Source of the DNA: Quercus robur
Lineage: Eukaryota > Streptophyta > Magnoliopsida > Fagales > Fagaceae
Direction: 5' to 3'
DNA: 64,000 nt
NCBI RefSeq assembly: GCF_932294415.1
Contig: NC_065535.1
Coordinates: forward strand, 68,565,362 to 68,629,361
The notes beneath the pieces were generated by a model. The model made no database searches. It was not told the origin of the DNA and saw nothing but the letters and a program-made list of their open reading frames with translations. Shown piece by piece: positions 12,006 to 24,201 of this stretch; within the stretch, counting starts at the first letter, position 1; every line of letters begins with the position of its first letter. A program made the translations under genes and the position numbers.

Positions 12006-12534
12006 ATGTGTTCTACTTGGATTGAGCTGTGGTGCAAATATTGCAGACTATGTAGCTCGAAAAGCTGTTGAGGCAGGCAAGCTGCTGTATCCCGTTAAAG
12101 TTGTGGCACAGGTCCTGATGTACCCATTCTTCTTTGGAAGTGTCCCTACGCATTCTGAGCTAAAGTTGGCAAACTCCTACTTCTATGACAAGTTTATGTG
12201 CATATTTGCATGGAAACTATTCTTACCCGAGGAAGAGTTCAGTCTGGACCACCAAACTGCCAACCCCCTTATCTCAGATCATGGGCCTCCTTTAAAACTC
12301 ATGCCCCCAACATTGACAGTGGTGGCAGAACATGATTGGATGAGAGATCGGGCCATTGCTTACTCAGAGGAGCTACGGAAGGTTAATGTAGATGCTCCTG
12401 TTCTTGATTATAAGGATGCAGTTCATGAATTTGCAACCCTTGACATGCTTCTAAAGACCCCACAGGCTCAGGCCATTGCAGAGGATATTGCCATCTGGGT
12501 CATTCAAGAAATTCATCTCACTTCGAGGTCATGA
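12006..12534 (+). CDS. CXE11: Carboxylesterase, CXE11/CXE16 type, last exon
   Basis: This exon encodes the C-terminal 176 or so residues of an alpha/beta-hydrolase of the plant carboxylesterase (GID1/HSL-like) family. The acceptor is AACAG|A; the leading A completes an arginine codon, giving CVLLGLSCGANIADYVARKA. The nucleophile serine sits in G-L-S-C-G (codon 12025-12027). The acid is Asp in AEHDWMRDR (12334-12336) and the base is His in AVHEFATLD (12424-12426), so the full Ser-Asp-His triad lies here. The stop is TGA at 12532. Family members are about 450 residues with a first exon carrying the HGGG oxyanion motif. I find no such exon in the 12 kb upstream, so it is lost, outside the window, or across a repeat-filled intron. 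The substrate is not known. The neighbour PGAP1 follows on the same strand. Confidence 0.8.
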
Positions 12535-14600
12535 ATTTCTTATTAAGTAGGATGAAAAAAAATCAGATAACATTGCAACAGGATAATCATTTCACTTTGT
12601 TTGTTTTCCATTAGAAGATGAGCAAGAGTCAATACTTCACTGCCATTACCTGGGGATTAAGATATGTTCGCTTAGTATATCTGGTTCATTAAGCTGTTGG
12701 GGGGCTTGTCAGTTCCATATTTATTCATTGTCCTGTTTTGTTCTTTTTGTAAGATAGAGAACCTGAGAGTAGGATTTAGTTGAGCCTGTGAGATGCATTT
12801 ACCTTTGTTCGAGTAATGAGAGCAATATTTGGACCTTCTTGTCAAGAATTTTCTGTGTATTCTGATGTACTATCACTCTTCAATAGAGTTTTATTCAACG
12901 AAGTGCTCTCTCTTGCTGTGGGTTGGAACCATCACTTTTACATATATGTCCAATCCCAATTCTCCACCTTTTCCTTGTGAGCATTGTATGGGACCTTAGG
13001 AAATTCGGAATAAAAAAGACTTTCCATTTAGAATCAAAGCAAGCAGGCAGTGACACCACCTAGGCTAATAATAAGGATTTGGGAGGTAGATTAGTAGTGA
13101 ACTTCAAAGTAGTATGATTTTACCTATGAGCAATGGATGTATATTTCTTAGTGCACCTTGTTTTGCTCTATATGCTCTTCTCCTACTACGACAATATTAT
13201 TCTTTTCTCCTTGTATGCTTTCTACTTGGGAGGGAGATGAGAATTCCCATTTCAATTATAAATATGCAATTGCACTGTAAATTGAGTCCTCGGGGCTTTA
13301 ATCAAGCAGTTCCACTTTCTGGTTCCTCCACTTCTTGGATGGCTCTGGAACTATACGAGGCATAAACTTTAAGTGAAGATACAAAAGATTCTCTTACAAG
13401 AGATGGAAGTGCCTCTGTTTCTTGGTCATGTACAATGCAGTGAAGCCAGTTTGGCTTATATGCCCCCAATACGGGAAGCACTTGAGGGAAAGAGTTCGTA
13501 TGGTGACCTTTTAGGCTATGGCTCTGGGCCTATCAGGTCATCAGTGCCTTGTGTTAATCAACTGCTTGATCATCTTTGGCACATAGCTGCTATTGCAATC
13601 TATTCTGCCCTACCTTTGGCCAGAATAGAAATAATCCGACAAGAAGAAAAAAGTAAATCAGATATAGAGGCCGTCATTGCATAATAAGAACTGGGGAGAT
13701 AGCTTGGAATCAATATTGGGATTTCCCACTTTCTTATAGAGGATAGCTTGGAATCAATATTGGGATCCTACTTTCTTATAGAGGCAGGCATGAGAATTGC
13801 ATTACTGCAATTTCAACGTCCTAATGGCATCTTGGCTCAGTAATACATTTCTCGGTTATGTTTAATGTTTCCTGCTTTTTGAATGTATCCAAGTAAAATT
13901 TTCTTTTGAGCCACATAATTTATTTCTCTTGTTTTGTCTGTATAAACTTCAACTCGACAATAAATAAGCTAGGCCTTCGCATTTAGGGAATTTATCAAGA
14001 CAAATGTATTAACTAATTCAAAAATGGTCTCAAACTTTTTCTGATGACAGTGTAGTTATGAGGCCATGTTTGTGGTTAATGCGCCTGAAATGTTTCTGAG
14101 GTAGGTATGTTGCTACAAGTTCTGTGGTCTCACTATGAATTGATGCTATTAGTCTTTTTCTTTTCCCCAATCACTTTCTTTGAAAATTGATGTGGTTATA
14201 AAATTTGCTTGTCAATACTGCCATTTCTTATCACTCTTGTTATTACATTTATTGTCATCATCTGGACATGTATCGTCAATGCAAAGTCTTAGTTTTTTTG
14301 TTTTTTGTTTTACATAGAATGCCAATTGCAAAGTATATTTACTTAATTATATAAAAGATGAGTTCTTGCAAGAAGGTTTTGCAATCAAGTATGACATGTT
14401 CAAAAATGTAAATGTTTGCATAAGAGTCATCTGCATAATTAGTTTAAAATCAAAAAATGGACCCCTGATTTCTTTCCTAACATGTAGTATGTCATATAAG
14501 CCTATTCTTGGAATTCTCACTCTCTCATATACACACGCCTACTAATTATGTTCTGTAAACAAAATCTGCTAATCAATTTTTCTAATTTTTTAACTTTCTT
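12535..14600. other. 3' flank of the carboxylesterase, no further gene supported
   Basis: The first 400 bases probably include the 3' UTR. A 43-bp unit is doubled in tandem at 13698-13740 and 13742-13783 (GATAGCTTGGAATCAATATT). An open frame of 103 codons at 13373-13684 has no recognisable domain, splice context or start, and I do not call it a gene. Confidence 0.4.
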
Positions 14601-17063
14601 AACATCAGACAGGCACAGCTGCACATGTTGGCATGGTAGTCACTGTGTTAAGGTGAAGCTTCTCTTGACTCTGTAGACTATACATATGATATACCACATT
14701 GAGAAGTGCATGTAGGTACAATTTTCATTGTTGCCAGTGCAATCTGCCTGTCATAAAATATGCTTCATAAAGTCAACACATAAAATACTAAACCTTGATA
14801 GATGATGGTGTGAGATACTAAAATCCCATTAAAGTTCCAGTTCTTTATTGACCCAAAAATTGATTGACAGTCTAAATGAGACAAAAAAAAGGAGAGTAAA
14901 CCCACGTTAAAGTTCTAGCATCCTCCCATTGCTCTCATTAGTCTAGCTAGGTTAATATCAAAACAAAAGAGTCTAGTGTTCTTCTATTATCCAAACTGTT
15001 TCATTCTCCAACTATTTGACAGCAGTATCAACGCGCATAAAATCTATAAAAACAAAAGTTATCTCATTCCCCAAACAATTCCTTCATAGGATGTCATATT
15101 CATCACAACAGAAAGTATTGGCAAACCTGAATGACAGTCTAAAAAGTTCTAAGAGCAGAATTCTATATAACATTTTTTCTTATGATGGCCAATGGCTAAT
15201 CTTGTTCACATTTATAACACTTATAAAATTATTAATAACAAAATTGAGGACCAAACAATGTGCATTAACATGTGTCAACACTAGGCAAACAAGGTAACGT
15301 GCCAGATTATTGCAACACTAAATCTTTTTATCAATTTACAATTTTACTGATCATGATATACATATAGATAAAATGGTTGTTCTTTTTTTTTTTTTGGCTT
15401 GAACACAAATATTAATACAAAATTCAATTAGCTTTCTAAATCACTAAATCCTTCATTCTTGAGGTCTACGAAAACACTTTCAGATTAACCTAAAGGAACT
15501 CAGTGTTTTAACCGAAGAATTCCAATAATCTAAACTATTATACCCAATGGCTTTAATAGCATGCTGAGAGTGTTGGGCAAAGAACAATTTCTCAAAGCTA
15601 GCTATTCCAAGAGATTCGAAGAAGCTTCTTTCACAAGTTCCCACTAGTGACTAGTCTGATGAGTCTTTGTGTCTAGGATTCTACCTTCGTTACCAATTAC
15701 TTCTAAGGATGCACTGATTCATCTTGTCGATTATCTTCATTCAAAGATATATCCCTGTAACATAGAGAATAATCGTCAACTTAATTGGAACGATGCTTTA
15801 TGGCATAAAAAATAGTTAGTTACACATGTAATGTAAGGTCTTCCATTCATGGGGCATCGGACAAATAGAAGTGATGGTTTCTCTTTTCTTGGGGGTGGGG
15901 GCCAAAAAGAAATAAGAAAAACGAAAAAGAAAATTCATGCAACATATTTTAAATTGGCCTTGCCCCCTCTCCTCATATAAAAAAAAAAAAAATAGCCTCA
16001 TCTCGCTCACAAAACCAATTCTGTTTGTTTTTGTAATTTCCTATTAACACATTAACATATTCTTGTAAGTCACATGTAAACATAAAATTAAAAACATAAA
16101 TCACTTTATGATTGGTTGCTATATAATTTTTTAAAAACAATCGAGAAACATAGTGGCGTGACTGGATATACATCTTCTTCCGGATAACTTTGCAATGGGT
16201 GTCAGGATAAGATCAATAATAAAGATCCTGGATGTTGGGGCTAGCGAATAGGTGTCAGGCAAGGTGGGGGACATATCTGCATTGATGAGCTTATTCAGGC
16301 ATTTTCTTGACAGGGAGGAGATATGACATTGTTGGGAATAGGAGCGGTACGTCTGAAGACGCTTCTAGGACTTTCAACTTTTTTTTTTTTTTTTTTTAAA
16401 TTTTAATTTTAAAGATGGCTAGTCTCATCCATCTCTTCCAATATTTTTACAATTATTTTATTTTCTCAATTTACTTTTAAATAACTAAAATTTATGCTCA
16501 ATTTTCTTATATTTAGATTCGTTTGTTAATATATGAATATATATACCTATAATTAACTATGATTATGGATAAATTAATTTAAGCATAATAATAAGTCAAA
16601 ATTAAGTTTGAATGAACTCCATAAAGTAAATTTTGTGAATCTTATCATAATTGATAGAGGCCAAATTTAAAGAGTTTATTTATAAAAAAGATTGTGTCAA
16701 CCAATTAAACATAATGTTAGGTTTTAAACATTTAGGATTAAATATTTAGATTTTTATTTTTATGTATGTTGGTAAACTGAGGTTAAAACATTTCTAGATT
16801 ATGTATTAGACATTGCTCATGATAATACAAATTAAGATTCAAGAACTTATAAGCTGCAAAAAAGAGAAGTTAATTTTAGTGAGGTTCGACAGATGATGAT
16901 TGTGAAGCTGATGCCTTAACCTTCCTTTTTCTTCTTCTTCTTGATTTCGGAGGAACACGGAATTTTGATACGAAAACCATTGCTACTTTTTTTTTTTTAA
17001 TCTACAATAAAATTTTCAGGGTTGTGTGCCGTGTCAACTTCGATATTTTCAGGGTTCGGTGAC
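14601..17063. other. AT-rich spacer, no gene seen
   Basis: Only short runs of A or T, a G-rich patch near 15890, and no coherent protein on either strand. No terminal repeats with a target duplication were found. Confidence 0.4.
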
Positions 17064-17066
17064 TTA

Positions 17067-17940
17067 GGTTGCGTTTGGTTGAATGTAAAATATTTTCTGA
17101 GTGTAAAATATTTTCAGGTGTAAAATATTTTCGAGAAAGGAAAATATTTTCAAGTGTTTGGCTGCATTATGAAAATTGTTCTAGAAAATGTTTTCATGTG
17201 TTTGGTTGCATTCTGAAAATGCTATTTTTCTACTAGTTTCTCACATTTTCTTACCCATTTTCTCAGCAACCAAACAAATTTTATAATAGAAAATTTCAAT
17301 ATATAAACTTAAAACAAACAAAAATCAAAACAAAACCAAACAAAAATTAGAACAAAACATTTCCACAATTCAAAAACTCGGTCAAACAGAGAGAAGGAGG
17401 AAGAGAGAGTGATCGACAAGTGAGGGAAAGGGAGAGGTAGGTCGAGAAGAGAGAGATCGGGCATGGGTGCGATCTTGCTGGTGCTTTAGGCGGCGCAAGA
17501 TCGGGTGGGTGTGGATCGGGCAAGGTGGGTGCGGGTTTGTCGAAATGGGGATTGGGTTATGTTTCTCTAGGTAGCTTGGATGTGGATCGGAGCTCATGGT
17601 GGTGTGCGATCTCGCCGGTGTTGGGGTGCGACGAGTCGGTGCTGGTGTGCGACGAGTCGGTGCTGGTGTGCGATCATGGTGGTGCTTCAGGTGGCGCGAG
17701 CTCGCCGGTGCTGGTGTGCGATCTCTCTTTCTTGCTATTTCTCTCTCTCTTCTGTTTTTCTGGGACGGAATTGATTTGAAGGTAAAATACAAACAGAAAT
17801 GGTTTTATAGGGTCAGAGGGCATATTTTACGGTCAACGGAAATTATTTTCCGTTTGACCCAATTTTCCTTGCGCACCCAAACACCCTCAAGGGTGTAAAA
17901 CGTTTTCCTAATTTCCTTTACCACCGAAACAAATGCAGCC
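17067..17940. mobile_element. Harbinger/PIF-like non-autonomous element, copy B, TSD TTA
   Basis: The left end is GGTTGCGTTTGGTTGAATG and the right end in reverse is GGCTGCATTTGTTTCGGTGG. The element is flanked by TTA on both sides (17064-17066, 17941-17943). The left subterminal part repeats GTAAAATATTTTC three times, exactly as the right part of copy A does in reverse. The GC-rich centre contains a short tandem repeat of GTGCGACGAGTCGGTGCTG (about 17625-17720), which creates open frames on both strands that are not genes. Confidence 0.85.
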
Positions 17941-19467
17941 TTATTAGAAAACGAGTAATGCGCCTTTGATATTTTAAGGCTTCATTGAGATGTTTTTTAA
18001 TCTAATGATTCTAATGGGCCTTCGAATATGGGCCTTCTGGACCTCTGGTGTTGGCAGAAGAGCCAACTGAAAAGGTTGGAAAGGAGAAAGTTTAAAACAA
18101 ACGTATTGTGGCATTCATATAATCGTTTAATGTTCATCCATATTCTTTCATGTTTTTAAAATTTTCCAAGAACTATTATGTTATCATCAAAATGTTAAAA
18201 TTTTTATAATTTAAAATTATCATTAAAAAATAAGTTTATAAATCGAATAATAAATTATATCTAATTGATTTGCAACATGGCCCGCGTCACGTGGATTAAG
18301 AATTTAAAAAAAAAAAATTAATTTAACTTTTAAAAATTTGTAGTCTGATTAATCTTTTTTAGTGAGAATTACAACTTTACGCTACAATGCTTTGCAACTT
18401 TTTTTTTTTTTTTTTTTTTTTTTTGTGTGTTTGGTTTTTTTTTTTTAAAAAGGTAAGGGTTTGTTTGGTACTGTTGTTTAGACAATAGTTCTCAATGCTT
18501 AAACACTACAACTTATATTTCTAAAGCACTTTTTAAGTTACACATATTTTTACAATATTTTTTAATACTAATTGTCTTATATTGTTGTTTAAAAAAGTAT
18601 ATTATGTATAATATAACTTAAAAATTATTATCACTTTTAAGTGAAGTTTGTGATGACTATCTTTTCACTTTTGAGTGAAGTTTGTGATGGCTATCTCTTT
18701 TAGAAATTAAAATCCATTTTCTTTTGTGTTTGTTTAAAAAAAAAAAAAAAAAAAAACTGTGTAGCCAGAATTTGCACGAAATAACCATCTTTTCGCTCCG
18801 AACCGAAACTGACCCAACCTCTCTTCCATACAACCCCTATTTCTTTATTTCGTCTTTTCTTTTTCTATTTTCTCAAGACCAAAATACACTCAGTAGACCT
18901 CCCAGTAGCTGATCCATCTCCACCATTTCAACCTCACAGCATTTTTTATTTTTAAATTTTATAATCAGCCAAACTTCACAGTGGTTCTCCGATTAGGTAA
19001 AATTCCTTTCACATTCTCTTTCATCTTTATCTTCTTCAAGATTTAGATCCATTCGCTATAATCTAAATTACACTCACTCTCTCACTGTTCACTTCAATTT
19101 CACTCTCATTACTCTCAATTTTGACCCCAAAAAAAATTATTTTTAATCGAACAGATTTCTTTGCCTTTAAAAGAAATTCGATCTGAACTCAAAAATCTTG
19201 GTTGCAATTTTTGAATTCGGCTTTTCAAATTTGGAAATTTATAGATTCTTTTGCTAAGCTTCGCTGATGTGTATTTTACGCAAATTCTTGGTGTTTGTTT
19301 TTTCATAATAGGAAAATAAATTACTCAAGATGGTGAATTCTAGTTTTGGATTGTAATTGTTAAGCTTTCAGATTTATGATATCTTCATTTAGAAATTTCA
19401 ATTCTTCGTGTAGACGGAGAGATATGCGAATTGCTGCGAAGTGAGGAGTGATAGGTTGATTCTCACA
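17941..19467 (+). other. Upstream region and 5' leader of PGAP1
   Basis: There is no gene here. A poly(T) tract lies at 18400-18424 and a 33-bp tandem doubling (TGAAGTTTGTGATG) at about 18630-18694. From about 18800 the plus strand becomes rich in CT tracts (CACTCTCTTTCATC, CACTCACTCTCTCACTG), usual for plant 5' UTRs. The exact transcription start and any leader intron cannot be placed from sequence alone. Confidence 0.4.
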
Positions 19468-22400
19468 ATGGAAGGTTTCAAAGCAAAATTTAGAGTGGTG
19501 GCTCTTGTTGCTCTAGTGATATGGATTGGACTTGCTGCATTGTATGACTTGTTAAGACCGGTTTCGAATGGTTGTATCATGACATACATGTATCCAACCT
19601 ATATTCCGATCTCAGCATCGGAAGGCGTGTCATCAGCAAAGTATGCCTTGTATTTGTACCATGAAGGATGGAGAAAGATAGATTTTAAGGAGCACATCAA
19701 GAAGCTAAGCGGCGTGCCCGTACTTTTTATTCCGGGCAATGGTGGTAGCTACAAACAGGCAAGGTCCTTCTCAGTTTCTCTTTGAATTTGATTACAATGT
19801 GCTTGAAATGCTTTGGTGGAGGGTGAGGTCGCGTGTTCAAGACCCACTAGGTGCACATGTAACGTACCTTAAAAAAAAAAAAGTCATTAGGAGATGGTGA
19901 TTGTTTCAATGCATTCCTTCTAGATACTTGAGTTTCTCGTTCAGTATGGTCTTGTTGACAAATTCAATCATAATTTGAATCTTTATAATGCCATGAAAAT
20001 GAGGTAGTTGGATATGGCTGCAATTCAACTTTTATGTATAAAAAAAATCTGCTTTTCAATTTTATCATGAAATTGTAGTATGCAATTTTGATAAGTAATG
20101 TATGATAAAATGCATGTTTGGTTAAGCCTCTGTTGAGATTCAAGTTTATTATTATTTTATTATATTTGAAATAGTAGTATGCTTTATATGATAGAAAAAC
20201 ATATAATGTATCAAATATTTATGATTCATTTAGAGTTCCTTTATTGTTGAGATTGTTTATCTTTACATGATTCCTTTGGTTGTTTTGTCCTCATTACAAT
20301 TTACAGGTACGATCCTTGGCAGCAGAATCTGATAGGGCTTATCAAGGAGGCCCTCTTGAGCGTACATTTTATCAAGAAGCCTCCTTAACTCCTGAAGAGG
20401 GAGGGGCAGATTTCGATTCAGCTGGATTTCAACTACCCAACCAATATACTAGCAGGCTGGACTGGTTTGCTGTTGATCTTGAAGGTGAACATTCAGCAAT
20501 GGATGGTGGAATACTCGAAGAGCACACAGAATATGTTGTAAATGCCATTCACAGGGTATTTCTTTCACCATTTTTATTTTTATTTTTTGATTTTCTCAAG
20601 TGGCAATAATGAGGTCAACTGAGATTTAAATGGTCTTGGACCTTTTTGTTGGTTAGTACAGAGATAAAAGGCGTATAACTTTGGAATTGGATTAACAATA
20701 TGCATATATCAACGTTGGAGGACATGGAACCTTGCCATAGTACTTCTCAATGTTAAGATCATTGGTTTGAAAACCTTAAATCGAACTAAGATATATATAC
20801 TTCTTAATGGCCACTATAACCTCTTTCCACAGCTTCAGACCAAACTCTCATTTGTCTTCCTCATATTTTCTCATCAATGTTAACACTTAACATCAATTAC
20901 ATTAAACCTTATTGGCACTTGTGATTTTGTTGAATCTTGTCCTCAATTGGGGGCTACTTGTAAGTTTCACTAAATACACAGGCTTGAAGATATATTTAGT
21001 TTGCTGGATACAGGGTTTTTTGTTCATGTCTTTTGATGAATCAATAGCCATTGTGTGGCCATGCTTGCAGATTTTGGATCAGTACAAAGAATCTTATGAT
21101 GTTCGAGCAAAAGAAGGAGCTGCAACCTCTGGGAATTTGCCAAAAAGTGTGATATTGGTTGGTCACTCTATGGGTGGTTTTGTTGCTAGAGCTGCTATTA
21201 TCCATCCTCGTTTGAGGAAGGCAGCAGTTGCAACTGTTCTTACGCTTTCAAGTCCACACCAGTGAGTCTTATGGCTTCTATGTTTTATTATATTTTATTC
21301 TAATGAAGAAAAAATGGTTTGGTTTTATAAATAGTGTATTGATTTAATTTTAAAAGGGTCATCTATTTTTTTCAGATCACCTCCTGTGACATTGCAGCCT
21401 TCCTTGGGTCACTATTTTGCACACGTAAATCAGCAATGGAGAAAGGGATATGAAGTCCAAACTAGTCACACAGTACATTATGTGTCTGATCCTATACTCT
21501 CTCATGTTGTTGTTGTGTCTGTTTCTGGTGGTTATAATGATTATCAGGTACATGTATCTTTGCATCTTTTGCTTATATGGTGGCTGCAAGAATGTTTGCT
21601 TGATTAAACTAAAAAGGGTGCTTTATATGTTTGTGTGGCACAGAATTTTACTGTGTCTAATGTGGATCTCATGAAGATTTGGCTTAATGTTTCATGTAAG
21701 AGTCAGTCCTACGTTTTACATAAATTTGTTCTTATAACTCTTTGGTCTCTTCTGGTTGGCATAATGTCGAGCAAATTGATTTCACAAATTCATAGAAGAG
21801 TGGTGAGTATAAACAATTTTTGAAATGCAGGATGTGGCAAGTCGATTAGGCATGAAGTTGTTTCTTAAATACTCTAAAGTAGCTGCTTGCTAGTTCAGTT
21901 TCTCCTTTTGTTTTTCATACTCGTGGATGCTTTACGTAACATGATGAATGAAAGTTTGTTCTTTTTATTTTTTTATTTTATTTTATTTGGTTGATGGACG
22001 AAGTAAACTTTAATTTAATTGAGTTGTCCATGCTGAAGTTTTTTGGTATGTATTATGAGATTTCAGATCAACAATGGACTTTGGTGACAGCAAGAGTGGG
22101 TTTATATTTTTATTTTATGCTCAAGTTTGCTATGATTTTGTTGTTGTACTTCATTTTGTATTAATGCTTTATATTTAACTTAACTTGGTTAGTTGAACTT
22201 TTTTGCATTTTTTTTGTTAGGTGAGGACGAAATTAGAATCCCTTGATGGTATTGTGCCTCCTACCAATGGCTTTATGATCAGTAGTACTGGCATGAAAAA
22301 TGTGTGGTTGTCAATGGAACATCAGGCTATTCTATGGTGTAATCAGCTAGTTGTCCAAGTGGGTAGAACGCCCTTCTTGAATTCGAATTTAATATTTCTA

Positions 22401-24153
22401 TATATGGTCCTGAATGTTTGTGTTCTTATATAGGTGTCCCACACTATTCTGAGTTTGATAGACTCCAGAACAGGCCAACCATTTCCTGACACTCAAAAGA
22501 GACTAACAATATTCACAAGAATGCTTCGTAGTGGCATACCACAGACCTTCAATTGGATGATGCAATCACACTTAGCATCTCAGGAGTCGAAACATGTTCT
22601 GGTTAAGGATGTCAAAGATGCTGCTGGTATTGTACTCCATCTGTCATGAAAAAAGTGTCATGGTCATTTCTTCATATTATGTAATTCTATAGGGGGTGAG
22701 GAAGAAAGCAATAACTTAGTAAATGACAAAGACAAATATCTTTTAGCTTTTTTGTTTTTTTCTTAATAATAAGCCGCTGGTTTCTAGTACATGGTTGAAT
22801 TAAAACTCCTCCTTGAAGTTACTATTTGTTATCTACACAAACATTATAAATCATACCATGCTGCTGTTCAGGAATATCTAAAATATCTTTTAATATTTAA
22901 TTTTTTATTTTGTGGAGACAAAAACCAGGATATAGAAAATTCTTTATATATCCAGTATTGCCCATATTTTATGGATATTAGCTATCAAACATTGAAATTG
23001 GAGAAATCCTTTTGTTTATTATTGCGAGTAATTATCATTACTTATAAAAAAAATTACCGTAATTAAATCAGTTAGCCAAATGAGATTCTGTGGATGTCAT
23101 TTGGGCATCTCGTTTTGTTTAGCTATTGTATTCAGACATTTTGAGAACATATAGAAGCGGTTTGAGTGCTTAATTGAATCACATCACACACACACACACA
23201 CACACATATAGTAGGCAAGAGTCTTCGTATAGATTGGGAATTAATACCTAGCACCTTTGATATATCCTTATTCTGATGGTGTTTTCTTTTCCCTTTTTTT
23301 CCTCTAATATTTCTCCTTTGTTAAACTTTTTCCTATCCAAAATAGCAAATTTGAATTTTTAATGGGTGGCTCATGAATAAGTAATTTTTGTTGATGCTCA
23401 GTTAACACTATGAGTAGCACCATGTTGACAATTATCTCAAGCTTTCTAATTGCATGATGAAATTTGGTCCCATATCTTGTCTATACTGCTTTGAAGGACA
23501 AAGAGACCTTAACATTGTTCAGTTCCTGTTACCAAAATAAAAAAAGACAAGGCATATGCAATTTTGAATAATTTAAACTTCTGGCATAGACCCATGTGAT
23601 TAAACTTGTGGCTGACAAAGTATATGCATATAGTTCTCTGTGTTGAAAACCCACAATGATTTGAAATTATGCTCTACATGCAGCTTAAAGAGTTTTGATG
23701 TAACCTGTTGTTACTATCAAATAATTACTTTTTTGTTCTTCCCCAATATAAGATATGCTTTTTGTGATGTATAACCATTTGTTAAAACTTATACTGTGTT
23801 TGGCAAAAACAAGGGAGAGGGAAGGGAAGAGAAAAGATACAATTTTTCCTTTCACTTGTTTGGTTTGTATGGGAGAAATGGAAGGAAATATATTGGTGGG
23901 TCCCACCATCAAAACTCTCTCCTTTTTCTCCCAATTTGCCAGGAAAGAATATGGTGGGCCATGGAGGAAAATGGATCCCCATTTTCCTTTCCTTCAACCA
24001 ATCCATCCTACCAAACAAAGGAATTTATTTCCTTTCTCTCCTTTTCTCTCCTTTTCTTCCCCATTCCCTCAAACCAAAAATAGCCTTAAGTTCCATAGCA
24101 TGCATAAGATAGAACAGTCAAAGTTACATTGTATTAATATAAAATTTTGTTCA

Positions 24154-24201
<48 letters not shown>

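Noticed and set aside
13114-13684. Two open frames downstream of the carboxylesterase (83 and 103 codons)
   Set aside because: No recognisable domain, no matching splice sites and no similarity to each other or to neighbours; length is within chance for this region.
17382-17898. Long overlapping frames on both strands with RTPAPTRR and VRRVGAGVRS repeats
   Set aside because: They come from a GC-rich tandem repeat inside Harbinger-like copy B and occur in several frames at once.
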